From: Candidatus Magnetocorallium paracelense
Lineage (GTDB): Bacteria; Nitrospirota; Thermodesulfovibrionia; Thermodesulfovibrionales; Magnetobacteriaceae
Assembly (NCBI GenBank): GCA_029001845.1
Contig: JAREWP010000101.1
Span: 113,061 to 177,060 of the forward strand
Reading direction: 5' to 3'
DNA: 64,000 nucleotides
Shown here: in pieces, positions 50,833-60,419 of the stretch
How positions within the stretch are numbered: the first letter of the stretch is position 1
Layout of the letters: each line of letters begins with the position of its first letter
Notes under the pieces: model-generated
What the model was told of the DNA's origin: nothing
Database searches by the model: none
The model's input: only the letters and a program-made list of their open reading frames with translations
Translations under genes and position numbers: made by a program

Positions 50833-51603
50833 GTGGGACTTAATGTAGGCGACGATATAAGATATCGAATTATACCGGTTTCTGCAGACCGGGACGCCAT
50901 TATTGTACATAAAGAGAAAAACACCATTATCCTTAGTTATCTTGACGAGCCGGCCTGTAGTATTGTAAAAGGGCAGAATGTCATGATATCGGGACTTGAA
51001 GGTAACTGTTTTACCGAAGTCCTGGCAATCGACAAAAAGACAATAGAGTTAAAATGCCTGTGGGAAGAGAAACGCGAGTATTTCAGAATTGACGATGTCA
51101 TGCCGATCCTTATTTCCAAAGTCGGAGATCGGGACGTTCAAAAAAAGGCCGGAATCATTTCAGGTTACGGACAATCCTTTTACGGTTTCGATGTATTGGA
51201 TAACGATTCCAATGACAGCACAATAAGTCCCCGTCTCTGGCAGTTACTCAGCGATATCGATAACAAGCTCAGCCTGATTCTTGACAGGATGTACCTGGGA
51301 GACGAAGGACTGCTTAAAGCCGAGCACAAAAGAGTTAATCTCAGTGCTTCGGGATTAAAGACCGTCGTGAACGAGGAGTTTGCAGAGAAGGATTTAGCAG
51401 AAGTGAAAATACTTTTGCCGTCCTCTCCTTCCGTTGGAATAATAGTCTATGGCAGGGTTGTGAGAGTAACGAGGCAGAACGATTCGGATTATGAGATATC
51501 GATTCATTTTTCAGAGATGGGCGAGGAAGTGAGAAACGAAATTATTCAATATACCCTTAAAAGACAGAGAGAAATAATAAGAAAAGAGAAAGGATACGAG
51601 TAA
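50833..51603 (+). CDS. PilZ-type cyclic di-GMP receptor with N-terminal YcgR-like domain
   Basis: The 256-residue protein begins at GTG 50833 (an ATG at 50820 is out of frame). Residues ~1-75 look like the YcgR N-terminal domain, followed by an Arg-rich KREYFRID where the PilZ RxxxR motif is expected (~77-84). The second half of PilZ, with VNLSASGLK (~172-180), lies ~90 residues later, so the domain is split by a helical insertion (~110-165). PilZ proteins bind cyclic di-GMP and can brake flagellar rotation. It lies 12 bases before motA and motB on the same strand, which strongly suggests control of the motor. Confidence 0.8.
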   Translation: MGLNVGDDIRYRIIPVSADRDAIIVHKEKNTIILSYLDEPACSIVKGQNVMISGLEGNCFTEVLAIDKKTIELKCLWEEKREYFRIDDVMPILISKVGDRDVQKKAGIISGYGQSFYGFDVLDNDSNDSTISPRLWQLLSDIDNKLSLILDRMYLGDEGLLKAEHKRVNLSASGLKTVVNEEFAEKDLAEVKILLPSSPSVGIIVYGRVVRVTRQNDSDYEISIHFSEMGEEVRNEIIQYTLKRQREIIRKEKGYE

Positions 51604-51615
51604 TTTATTTTAGTC

Positions 51616-52467
51616 TTGGTGGCACTAATTGGAATAGTTATAGTGATCGTCTCTGTAGCGGGCGGCTTTTTGATGGAAAAGGGAAATCTTTCCGTACTTT
51701 TTCAGCCTGCCGAACTTGTTATTATATTCGGCGCCTCTATAGGCGGTTTTTTAATAGCAACTCCTTTTAAACAGGTTAAGCTTGTTCTGAATAACCTGGC
51801 GAACATCTTCAAGGGGCAACATCTGAATCGGTTGGCTTTTATAGAGCTCCTTTCTTTGTTGTATACAATATTTATTAAAATAAGAAAGGACGGTCTTATA
51901 TCCATAGAATCCGACATAGAAAAACCCTCTGGCAGTCCCATTTTCAAAAAATATAAAACAGTTCTCTCCAACCCCAAAGGGCTGGATTTTATATGCGACA
52001 ATCTGAGAGTTATCATTACGACGAATATGCCTCCCCACGAACTTGACAACCTTCTGGATATTGATATTGAAGCCAATAATCACGAAGCAATGGCTCCTTC
52101 ATTAAGTCTGGAAAAGATCGCTGACGCATTGCCCGGCCTTGGCATCGTCGCCGCCGTACTGGGAGTCGTGCTTACGATGTCACATATAAACGAGCCGCCC
52201 GAGATATTAGGCCATCTTATAGGCGCTGCCCTGGTCGGGACATTCCTCGGTGTTTTAGCCTGTTACGGTTTTGTCGGCCCCATGTCTCAAAACCTGAGCC
52301 ACAAGGCAATGGAGGCTTTAGTTTTTTATAATGTCGTCAAGGTGACTCTGGTTTCTTTTGTGGGAGGTTCGGCGCCTCAGATTGCAGTTGAATCCGGCAG
52401 AAGAGCTATTCCATCCATGGAGAGACCTGGTTTTTTGGAACTGGAAAAAGCTATAAGAAAAAAATGA
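51616..52467 (+). CDS. motA: Flagellar motor stator protein MotA
   Basis: The 283-residue protein has four hydrophobic segments (~1-22, ~30-50, ~165-190, ~200-222) and the MotA family core, including SIGGFLIATP near the N-terminus, the cytoplasmic loop, and GLGIVAAVLGVVLTM then LVGTFLGVLACYG. It forms the proton or sodium channel with MotB. The start is TTG 51616 or GTG 51619, with no ribosome site at normal spacing, so translation is probably coupled to the PilZ gene. The stop overlaps motB (ATGA). Confidence 0.95.
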   Translation: MVALIGIVIVIVSVAGGFLMEKGNLSVLFQPAELVIIFGASIGGFLIATPFKQVKLVLNNLANIFKGQHLNRLAFIELLSLLYTIFIKIRKDGLISIESDIEKPSGSPIFKKYKTVLSNPKGLDFICDNLRVIITTNMPPHELDNLLDIDIEANNHEAMAPSLSLEKIADALPGLGIVAAVLGVVLTMSHINEPPEILGHLIGAALVGTFLGVLACYGFVGPMSQNLSHKAMEALVFYNVVKVTLVSFVGGSAPQIAVESGRRAIPSMERPGFLELEKAIRKK

Positions 52468-53234
52468 GAGAAAATATTATAATCATAAAAAGGAGAGCAA
52501 AGAGAAATTTACATCTCTCTCACGGAGGGTCATGGAAGGTGGCTTATGCAGATTTCGTAACTGCATTGATGGCTTTTTTTCTGTTGCTCTGGCTTATATC
52601 TATGGTTTCTGAAGAAAAAAAAGCCATGTTATCAACTTACTTTACACACTTTAGTATATTCGATAATAAGGGAGAAAGCATAATCGGGGAGGGTGACAAC
52701 GATGACTCGGTTGTATCCATCGATTTACAAGAGAGCTCAGGAGAGGATTCCGGCGACGCACTTATGGTCTATTTGAGTAAGCTGGAGTTGATCGAAAAAC
52801 TAAGGAAAGATATAGAGAAAAAGCTTGCAGACGTTGCAGATCAGGTTTTAGTGGAGATTTTCGAAGGTGGTGTGAAAATTCAGCTTGTAGATAAGGAAGG
52901 AAAACCGATGTTTCTCAAAGGCAGTGCGGACCCGTCGCCTTTGGCCAAAAAGATCCTCGCACTGATCACTTCGAACATCAAAGAGCTTACAAATAAGCTA
53001 TCCATAGAAGGCCATACAGATGCTCTTAGTTATGCTACCGACAAATACACCAATTGGGAACTTTCTACGGACAGGGCGTCTTCGGCAAGAAAGGAGTTAG
53101 AACAAAACGGGTTGAATCCGGACCGATTGGTAAGAGTTTCCGGCCTGGCTGCCACTGAACCTCTTATAAAAGAGGATGTCTATGACACCAGAAACCGCAG
53201 GATCAGCATCCTGCTTTTATACAATATCAATTGA
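52464..53234 (+). CDS. motB: Flagellar motor stator protein MotB
   Basis: The 256-residue protein has one membrane segment (~28-48) with the ion-binding Asp in GSWKVAYADFVTALMAFFLL, a plug/linker region, and a C-terminal OmpA-like peptidoglycan-binding domain (LSIEGHTDAL, NWELSTDRASSARKEL, RNRRISILLL). The start ATG overlaps the motA stop. Its length is short for MotB (often about 300), mostly in the linker. No other flagellar genes are in the window, so this is a separate stator cassette. Confidence 0.95.
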   Translation: MRENIIIIKRRAKRNLHLSHGGSWKVAYADFVTALMAFFLLLWLISMVSEEKKAMLSTYFTHFSIFDNKGESIIGEGDNDDSVVSIDLQESSGEDSGDALMVYLSKLELIEKLRKDIEKKLADVADQVLVEIFEGGVKIQLVDKEGKPMFLKGSADPSPLAKKILALITSNIKELTNKLSIEGHTDALSYATDKYTNWELSTDRASSARKELEQNGLNPDRLVRVSGLAATEPLIKEDVYDTRNRRISILLLYNIN

Positions 53235-53280
53235 GGGCGATCGATATTATAATCGATTAATAAAAACGATTTAATTTTAA

Positions 53281-53326
53281 GTAACTGTTCACAGGAGTCA
53301 GGGGCCGGTGATTTGTAAAGCGTTTT
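53281..53326. repeat. R4 repeat unit after motB
   Basis: GTAACTGTTCACAGGAGTCA and GGGGCCGGTGATTTGTAAAG match the minus-strand reading of the R4 units near 15193, 29202 and 40483. It therefore has the same orientation relative to its gene, about 45 bases after the stop. Confidence 0.6.
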
Positions 53327-53461
53327 TTCAGATGCTTGCCGGCTTAGTTGAGGTTCAGGTTATTATGAACAAGAAATGTACAGTTTAGGATGTCTATTAT
53401 TTTTTGAACTGACCACATATCACTGTGATCGGATACGAATCTAAACAGGCGGTAAAAGATA

Positions 53462-55426
53462 ATGAAATTCGGAGAAATCAATTCATTTTTAACGGGAGTG
53501 GCGGTGCCGGTCTTTTCATTGAAAACTGAGGAGAGCTGCGGCGTCGGAGAATTCCTCGACTTGATCATGCTGGGGGAGTGGTGTAAAAAGACGTCATTAG
53601 ATATTATTCAGATTCTCCCTGTAAACGATACCGGGAACGAGCCTTCGCCTTATAATGCACAAAGCGCTTTTGCACTTAATCCGCTTTTTATAAGATTGCA
53701 GGCCCTTGAAGGGGCCAAAACAATAAACAAGAAACTTGCCGGGATTAAGGCGCAGTTCAATAAAGAACCTCAAGTCAATTATCAGGAAATACTTGACGCC
53801 AAACTCGACATGCTTCGAAGTATCTTCTCGGTCGTTAAAAACAAAGTCAGAAGAAGGAGCAAATTTACTTCCTGGGTTAAAAATAATGAAAACTGGCTGA
53901 AAACATATTGTGTCTTTTGCGTATTGAAGGACTATAATGAAAAACGTTCCTGGAAAGAGTGGGAGGTGCTCCGCGATCCTGCCTCGGCGGACATAGAGAA
54001 GTATTGGAAGAATCACAAAGAGGAGACTCTTTTTTATGCCTGGATTCAGTATAATCTGGAGATCCAATTCAAAACCGCCGTAGATTCTCTCGATGAAATG
54101 GGAGTGAAACTGAAAGGCGATATCCCCATTCTAATAAATGAAGACAGCGCCGATGTGTGGGGGAATCGTTCCTTTTTCGACCTTACAATGAGGGCAGGCG
54201 CACCGCCCGACATGTTTTCCGAAAAGGGACAGAACTGGGGCTTCCCCTGCTATAACTGGGAAGAGCTCGAAAAAAACGATTACATGTGGTGGCGGGACAG
54301 ACTCAGACAGGCATCGAAATTTTACCATGCCTATCGAATCGATCATGTGCTTGGATTCTTCCGTATATGGCAAATTCCGGAAGAAGAGAAATCAGGGCTT
54401 CTGGGGATATTTAAACCTGCCGTTTCCATACAACGACAAACCCTCCTGGAAGCGGGGCTTGGTCATGACACCATAAACGCCCTTGTTTCTCCTGAATACA
54501 CACAGGACTTTCTCAATGATTATTTAGGCGCCTACACAGATGAATTAACTGCAAGGTTTTTCGAAAAAACGTCTTCAGGCAAGCTTACCTTTAACAGTAA
54601 CGTGACAGGCGAGAAGTCTTTCCTTGCTGTCGATATAGACGATATTTTAAAAGAAAAGCTTGTGAAGCTTTACTGGAACAGAGTTCTTGTCACATCCTCC
54701 GACGGCAGCGATACCTTTCTGCCGAGCTGGTATTTCTATAAAACAGCGGCTTTCAACAACCTTCCTGACCATGAACGGGGAGCATTACAGGGTATTATTG
54801 ATGGAAACTGGAGCGCTCAGGACGAACTGTGGAGAAAAAACGGGAAAATGCTGTTACAAATGATGCTGGAAACGACAGATATGCTTGTCTGCGCCGAAGA
54901 CCTCGGAGCAGTGCCGCCCTGTGTCCCCGAAGTGCTGACGGAACTTGGCATACTGGGCTTACGAATAGAACGTTGGACAAGAGAGTACGACAAAGAACCG
55001 GCGCCATTCATAGATCCTGCCGATTATCAAAGGTACACGGTCTGCTCTCCATCGGGGCATGATACCTCTACTCTCAGACAGTGGTGGGCCGAAGAAAACA
55101 ATGACAAACACCTCTATTATCCTCTCCTGCATATGAGCGGTGAGTATTCCGACGATTTCCCGACAGAACTTGCAGAAAGAATTATAAAAAGAAACCTCAA
55201 TGCAAATTCTCTTTTGTGCATATTTCCGGTATACGATTTTCTCGCGTTATACTATAACCTGAGAACGGAAAAACCTGAAGATGAGAGGATTAATATCCCC
55301 GGTACGATCACTCCTAAAAACTGGTCTTACAGAATGAAAGACACTCTTGAGTTTCTCAATCAATATACAGAATACAATAATTATTTAAAGGGGGTTTTGG
55401 AAGAGAGAAGACGCAGACCGTTATGA
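53462..55426 (+). CDS. malQ: 4-alpha-glucanotransferase (amylomaltase, GH77)
   Basis: The 654-residue cytoplasmic enzyme moves maltooligosaccharyl units between alpha-1,4-glucans. The N-terminus has SCGVGEFLDLIMLGEWCKKT, IQILPVNDTG and SPYNAQSAFALNPLFI. The catalytic motifs are DIPILINEDSADVW, the nucleophile Asp in YRIDHVLGFFRIW, the acid/base Glu in CAEDLGAVP and the stabilising Asp in SPSGHDTSTLRQWW. Length is a little below E. coli MalQ (694). It lies 60 bases before glgX, so the two form a glycogen/maltodextrin breakdown operon. The ATG is at 53462. Confidence 0.96.
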   Translation: MKFGEINSFLTGVAVPVFSLKTEESCGVGEFLDLIMLGEWCKKTSLDIIQILPVNDTGNEPSPYNAQSAFALNPLFIRLQALEGAKTINKKLAGIKAQFNKEPQVNYQEILDAKLDMLRSIFSVVKNKVRRRSKFTSWVKNNENWLKTYCVFCVLKDYNEKRSWKEWEVLRDPASADIEKYWKNHKEETLFYAWIQYNLEIQFKTAVDSLDEMGVKLKGDIPILINEDSADVWGNRSFFDLTMRAGAPPDMFSEKGQNWGFPCYNWEELEKNDYMWWRDRLRQASKFYHAYRIDHVLGFFRIWQIPEEEKSGLLGIFKPAVSIQRQTLLEAGLGHDTINALVSPEYTQDFLNDYLGAYTDELTARFFEKTSSGKLTFNSNVTGEKSFLAVDIDDILKEKLVKLYWNRVLVTSSDGSDTFLPSWYFYKTAAFNNLPDHERGALQGIIDGNWSAQDELWRKNGKMLLQMMLETTDMLVCAEDLGAVPPCVPEVLTELGILGLRIERWTREYDKEPAPFIDPADYQRYTVCSPSGHDTSTLRQWWAEENNDKHLYYPLLHMSGEYSDDFPTELAERIIKRNLNANSLLCIFPVYDFLALYYNLRTEKPEDERINIPGTITPKNWSYRMKDTLEFLNQYTEYNNYLKGVLEERRRRPL

Positions 55427-55486
55427 TCTGTCGTCTTATATAGCGAATCCGGGCCTGTAAAGGGTTACTTATTTTAGGGGAGAAAG

Positions 55487-57583
55487 ATGGATAATAAATG
55501 TGAGATGGAAATGGAGAGGGGAACCCCTCTTCCGCTTGGCGCTACTATAAAACGCCATGGTATCAATTTTGCGGTTTTTTCAAAGCACGCCACTGATGTA
55601 ATATTGCTTATATACAATGAGGACGGAAGCGGGCCTGTCATGCAATACAGATTCAATCCCTGTTTCAACAGAACCGGAGAAGTGTGGCACGGCTTTATCC
55701 CCGGTCTTTCACCGGGGATTTGTTATGGTTACAAAATGGACAGAGACGGGAAAGAGGAAAGACACCTGCATAGATTCAACAAAGACATCGTTCTCATTGA
55801 TCCCTATGCAAAGGCCATTTCCGGAGGATCGAGCTGGGGTCTCTCTCCTGAGAGCGATGGAGAGTACGAGCACAGGCAGTTTCTTTCAAAGGTGATCGAC
55901 GAAGAATTCGACTGGGGTTTTGACCGACCTTTAAACATTCCTCTTGCAGATTCCATTATATATGAAGTACATGTCAGGGGATTTACAAGGCATTCTTCGT
56001 CAAATGTACAACATCCCGGTACATACGAAGGATTGATCGAAAAGATCCCCTATCTGAAAGAGCTGGGAGTAACGGCAGTAGAACTTCTGCCTGTAACGGA
56101 GTTTAATGAGCTTGAAAATCCCAGAAAAAATCCCGAGACAGGAGAACGCTTATTAAATTATTGGGGATACGATCCCATAAACTATTTTTCGCCCAAAGCC
56201 TCGTATTCAGCTTACAATGAAAATGGCGGTCAGGTGGTTGCATTTAAAAAGATGGTAAAAGCCCTGCATGACGCAGGTATAGAAGTTATTCTCGATGTTG
56301 TATTCAACCATACTGCCGAAGGTGATGAAAACGGTCATACACTGAGTTTCAGAGGGATCGATAATATTACATATTACATAATCGATCCGGAGACAGGGGA
56401 GTATCATAATTACTCCGGATGCGGCAATACCATTAACTGTAATCATCCTGTTGTAAGAAATATGATTCTCGATTGTCTCAGGTACTGGGTTACGGAGATG
56501 CATGTAGACGGTTTCAGATTCGATCTGGCATCTATACTGGGTCGAGGCAGAGATGGTTCCGTACTTGCAAACCCGCCTCTGTTAGAGAGAATCGCCGCCG
56601 ATCCTGTCCTTGCCAATACAAAATTGATTGCAGAGGCCTGGGACGCAGCAGGTCTTTATCAGGTCGGAACTTTCCCCAACTGGGGTCGTTGGGCCGAATG
56701 GAACGGGAAATTTCGCGACGATGTGAGACGTTTTATTCGCGGAGATACAGGTATGGTTTCTGCTCTTGCAACGAGAATCGCAGGAAGCTCAGACCTTTAT
56801 CAACACAGTGGCAGAGCGCCCTATCACAGTATCAATTTTATTACAAGCCATGACGGTTTCACTCTTGCCGATCTTGTCACCTTCAATGAAAAGCACAATA
56901 AAGCAAATGGAGAGGACAACAGGGACGGAATGGATGACAACCTGAGTTGGAACTGTGAGGTAGAAGGCGGAACGGACGACAAAAATATCAACAAATTGAG
57001 AATGAGGCAAATGAAGAATTTTGCCTCCATACTGCTCATATCCAGCGGAGTTCCCATGATTCTGCATGGAGACGCCCTCGGGCGTACTCAGGGCGGCAAT
57101 AACAATGTATATTGCCAGGACAATAAGACAAGCTGGGTAAATTGGGAGCTTGTCGAGAAAAACGCCGATCTGTTAAGATTTTTTAGACTCTTTATTATGT
57201 TTAGAAAAAGACATCCTGTATTAAGAAGAGATATGTTCGACGAGCAGGACGGACCTCAGACCATTGTCTGGCACGGAGTAAAATGTTATCACCCGGACTG
57301 GTCGGAAACATCCAGGTCTCTGGCCTTTCAACTTAACGGCGGTGAAACGGATGACGATATTTATGTAATTGTAAATGCCTATTGGGAAAAACTGAAATTC
57401 GAGCTTCCAAGAACACATAACGAAAGTCGATGGCATCGTTTTGTAGATACGGCGCTTAAACCTCCGAGGGACATAACAAAGCCGGGAAAAGAAGTTGTTC
57501 TTAACAATCAAAACAAGTATAATGTGGAACCCAGATCGGTAGTGGTGTTAGTTGCAAAGAGAGTGAAGATAGAGAAGGAATAG
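55487..57583 (+). CDS. glgX: Glycogen debranching enzyme (GH13, GlgX/isoamylase type)
   Basis: The 698-residue enzyme hydrolyses alpha-1,6 branches in glycogen. The N-terminal CBM48 region has PLGATIKRHGINFAVFSKHA. The GH13 barrel has YEVHVRGFT, DVVFNHTAEGDENG (region I), nucleophile Asp in VDGFRFDLASILGR, acid/base Glu in LIAEAWDAAGLYQVG, and transition-state Asp in FITSHDGFTLADLV. Length matches GlgX (about 660-700). The ATG 55487 is preceded by AGGGGAGA. It follows malQ on the same strand with a 60-base gap. No glycogen phosphorylase or synthase is in the window. Confidence 0.96.
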   Translation: MDNKCEMEMERGTPLPLGATIKRHGINFAVFSKHATDVILLIYNEDGSGPVMQYRFNPCFNRTGEVWHGFIPGLSPGICYGYKMDRDGKEERHLHRFNKDIVLIDPYAKAISGGSSWGLSPESDGEYEHRQFLSKVIDEEFDWGFDRPLNIPLADSIIYEVHVRGFTRHSSSNVQHPGTYEGLIEKIPYLKELGVTAVELLPVTEFNELENPRKNPETGERLLNYWGYDPINYFSPKASYSAYNENGGQVVAFKKMVKALHDAGIEVILDVVFNHTAEGDENGHTLSFRGIDNITYYIIDPETGEYHNYSGCGNTINCNHPVVRNMILDCLRYWVTEMHVDGFRFDLASILGRGRDGSVLANPPLLERIAADPVLANTKLIAEAWDAAGLYQVGTFPNWGRWAEWNGKFRDDVRRFIRGDTGMVSALATRIAGSSDLYQHSGRAPYHSINFITSHDGFTLADLVTFNEKHNKANGEDNRDGMDDNLSWNCEVEGGTDDKNINKLRMRQMKNFASILLISSGVPMILHGDALGRTQGGNNNVYCQDNKTSWVNWELVEKNADLLRFFRLFIMFRKRHPVLRRDMFDEQDGPQTIVWHGVKCYHPDWSETSRSLAFQLNGGETDDDIYVIVNAYWEKLKFELPRTHNESRWHRFVDTALKPPRDITKPGKEVVLNNQNKYNVEPRSVVVLVAKRVKIEKE

Positions 57584-57705
57584 AAGCAACGAAGATCTTT
57601 AGGCTATACACCTGAGTGGTTATAAGGACAATAATAACAAATATCGAATAGGTCATATCGAATGTAGAAGGCAGGAATAAGTACTTTGTATTCAATGTCA
57701 TTCAC

Positions 57706-57815
57706 TTAAGGAGCAAAGCACCTTCCGCCTTCATCGGCTAAACTCGAAGGCTCCGCTTCTCTCCGCCTTCTCAGGCATGACCCGCTTCTGTCGGAAGGCG
57801 CTTCACCCCTTTAGT
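57706..57815. repeat. Imperfect inverted repeat, CCTTCCGCC type
   Basis: Outer arms AAGGAGCAAAGCACCTTCCG and CGGAAGGCGCTTCACCCCTT pair imperfectly around an interior with TCCGCTTCTCTCCGCCTTCT. No other copy is in the window. The rest of 57584-57908 shows no gene. Confidence 0.6.
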
Positions 57816-57908
57816 TAATGGTATTGGCTTTGTAATTACAAACATTGTTGTTTTTTTGAACACAATTTCATTTATAAGCGACTAAAATAAATCAGAAAGG
57901 AAGATATT

Positions 57909-58472
57909 ATGTTTTTAAGAAGTACTTATTTGTTGATAGTTTTTTTTATATTGTTGTTTTTTCAGGTCGGGTGCGGGGAAAAGGAGCAACCAAAGGCTGA
58001 GGTGGGAAAGGATCCAAGGGAGTTACTGAAATCGAGTCCCGGTGTTACTCATGCTCCCAGGGAAAAGACGTCTATGACAGCGAAAAACCTCCACGCCGAA
58101 AAAAAAGGTCATCAAATCGAGGTGATCGTACCGGAGGAGATAGCGAAGAGCTGGAAAGCAGTAAAGCTTACCATTGAGGATAAAAAACTGAATAAAAAGG
58201 AAACCCATACTGTTAATCTAAACAGCGACTTTAAAATACCAGATTCCGATCTTACCATAAAAGCAGGCTACTTCCTCCCGGACTTCAAAATGGACTCCCT
58301 TTCCATAACATCCGTTTCGAATAAAACAAAAAATCCGGCCTTAAATATTTCTATACGAAACAATGAAGGAGAAGTATTCCGAGGCTGGCTCTTTTCCCTG
58401 CATCCGACAATCCATCCTTTTAAACATGACAGATTTAGCGTTGTACTGGCCGAAGGTGTGAAGAGCGAGTGA
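57909..58472 (+). CDS. DUF2155-domain lipoprotein
   Basis: The 187-residue protein has a lipoprotein signal peptide (FFILLFFQVGCG, lipid-modified Cys at ~22), a basic linker (~30-75), and a DUF2155 domain (~85-180) ending in the family pattern VFRGWLFSLHPTIHPFKHDR then FSVVLAEGV. DUF2155 has no known biochemical function; members are small, often envelope-linked proteins. It should sit in the periplasmic face of a membrane. It begins with a GGAAG site and stands alone, convergent with the AAA-ATPase-like gene. Confidence 0.82.
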   Translation: MFLRSTYLLIVFFILLFFQVGCGEKEQPKAEVGKDPRELLKSSPGVTHAPREKTSMTAKNLHAEKKGHQIEVIVPEEIAKSWKAVKLTIEDKKLNKKETHTVNLNSDFKIPDSDLTIKAGYFLPDFKMDSLSITSVSNKTKNPALNISIRNNEGEVFRGWLFSLHPTIHPFKHDRFSVVLAEGVKSE

Positions 58473-58582
58473 GTTTTGGCTAAATATTTAAGCCGCCGGT
58501 CTTCTAATTGTAAAAGCGATAGCTACTCATTTGTGAGTTGTACGCCTGTAAGTCTCCTCTTTTTAGAGGGGACTTACCTGTA

Positions 58583-60262
58583 TTACTCTCCCTCGACAAC
58601 CCACACCTTTTTTCCGTCCGATACGACGGCGAGCTTTAATATCTTTTCGTACCCTTTTGCTTTCAGCTCTTTTGTGTACCCTCTGCTCTCTATCTGCAGC
58701 AATGCGTCCTCTATGGCCTTTTCCGGCGCCTCTTCGTAAAACCCCGTTATGCTCTTCAGCTCCATTACAACGGCAAGCCTCTCCTTCTCTTTTGGCAGTA
58801 CCAGTACATCGTACCTTCCATATCCCAACTCTCTGTTTGACGATACATTGTAATCTTTCGATAAATTCAGCAACGCTCCCAGTATAAACGCCTGATATAC
58901 GGCCTCGGGGTTTTTCCCTTTGGTGTCAAAGAAAGAGAGCGTTGTGATTACGAATTCGTTCAACAGCCTGGAAAAAAGATCTATATTCCCCTCTGTCAAA
59001 CCCTTTAGCATGGCCTTCAGTTTCCTGCTTTCAAAGGACTCCTCCACCCATGCGGAAATAATATCTCTGTAAACGTACCTCACCTCTCCGTTGGGTATCA
59101 TGAGTTTACAGATGAGAGTATCCTCTTCGATCCTTTGTTCCACACATTTTAAATATCCGCTGAAGAATAACAGGGAATAGACATTTTTCTCACTGTTTTT
59201 TAAATTCTGAAAGGCTATGTTTTCATCGATCTCAGACTCGAACGCTTCATTTCTCAGCAGTTTCTCCATATCCTCCCTGAGACGATCCGATCCCTCCCTT
59301 ATCAGCTCCCTTACCAGATCGTTCGACGAGGTGTTCGCCCAGTAGTGCTTTGTCACTCTTCTGTCTGTAAAGTTGATAATAGACCAGGGATTGAAAATCA
59401 CTGTTCCTCCGAAGTCATAGCCGTTATACCACCGGTTTACTTCAGTAAATCGATTGTCGAGGTCATAGACACTCAGGATTTCCTTTACCTCTTCCGTTGT
59501 AAAACCAAAACAATCGGAAAACTTCTCATCCAATATGGTATATACACCCAGATTGTTCAGCCCGCTGAAGATACTCTCCTTCGCCACTCTCAGTATGCCC
59601 GTTATCACTGCCTTAAAGAGACTGGGATTGTCCTTAAAAGCTCCGCTTAAAAGTCCTCTCATGAAGGCAATTGTCTCCTTATAGTATCCGTTTACATAAG
59701 CGGAATGTACGGGCGTGTCATATTCGTCTATCAATATTACAGGGTTGACTCCATACGCCCTCGATAGCAGAGAAGAAAGCAGCCTCAGGCTCCCTTCATA
59801 TAAATTTTCATCGGCTTCTCCCTCCCTTATCCTTTCAAAAACCTTTTGCTCCTGCCTGTTGCTGATAACCTCTTCCACTTTTAGGCAATGTCTCTCAAAC
59901 TCCTCAATGATAAGCCATGTAATTTTTACAAAAAAATCTTCAAACTTATTTCCTTTTAAATCTTTCAGTGTCAAGAAAATTACAGGATATCTTCCAAAAT
60001 GGTCGTTTAACTCATCCATACCCTTGATAGCAAGCCCGTGAAATAGCTTTTCCCTCTCCTCTCTCTCCTCTCCTTCACAATACTCAAGAAAGTATCGTAC
60101 CATACTTAAATTCAGAGTTTTGCCAAATCTCCTTGGCCTTGGAATGAGCACTGTTTTCGCTCCTGCATTGATAATTTCAGGAATCAGAGGAGATTTATCT
60201 ACAAAGTAATACTCACCCTGTCTCAACTCTCTGAAATCACTTAAGCCTATAGGAAGTTTCAT
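58583..60262 (-). CDS. AAA-ATPase-like protein with C-terminal PD-(D/E)XK-like domain
   Basis: The 559-residue protein begins with the AAA-ATPase_like family signature (IGLSDFRELRQGEYYFVDKS, VLIPRPRRFGKTLNLSMVRY, where RRFGKT is the P-loop end) and has the VILIDEYDTPVHSAY Walker B-like motif (~174-188). The C-terminus (~440-559) matches the PD-(D/E)XK domain that closes this family: RYDVLVLPKEK, VMELKSITG, ALLQIESRGYTKEL. Function is unknown; families like this occur in dozens of copies in some anaerobes and may bind or process nucleic acids. The predicted nuclease motif (Asp in YDVLV, ELK) is intact. Confidence 0.88.
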   Translation of the reverse strand: MKLPIGLSDFRELRQGEYYFVDKSPLIPEIINAGAKTVLIPRPRRFGKTLNLSMVRYFLEYCEGEEREEREKLFHGLAIKGMDELNDHFGRYPVIFLTLKDLKGNKFEDFFVKITWLIIEEFERHCLKVEEVISNRQEQKVFERIREGEADENLYEGSLRLLSSLLSRAYGVNPVILIDEYDTPVHSAYVNGYYKETIAFMRGLLSGAFKDNPSLFKAVITGILRVAKESIFSGLNNLGVYTILDEKFSDCFGFTTEEVKEILSVYDLDNRFTEVNRWYNGYDFGGTVIFNPWSIINFTDRRVTKHYWANTSSNDLVRELIREGSDRLREDMEKLLRNEAFESEIDENIAFQNLKNSEKNVYSLLFFSGYLKCVEQRIEEDTLICKLMIPNGEVRYVYRDIISAWVEESFESRKLKAMLKGLTEGNIDLFSRLLNEFVITTLSFFDTKGKNPEAVYQAFILGALLNLSKDYNVSSNRELGYGRYDVLVLPKEKERLAVVMELKSITGFYEEAPEKAIEDALLQIESRGYTKELKAKGYEKILKLAVVSDGKKVWVVEGE

Positions 60263-60387
60263 TTCATTATCTCCTTGACACCATTATAACACAGAGCCCA
60301 TTTGACGAAACAGATTAGCCTTTGGTAACCTGGATCGATAATTTTTTGTAGATATTATATATACAAAAATAGTCGTTACTCAGTTAT

Positions 60388-60410
60388 TCAGGCTGAAGAC
60401 TGAAGGTTGA
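60388..60410. repeat. R3 end fragment
   Basis: CAGGCTGAAGACTGAAGGTT then GAAGC is three copies of the CTGAAGG-type 7-base unit. The other R3 end and the interior are absent. Confidence 0.55.
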
Positions 60411-60419
60411 AGCAAAAAT

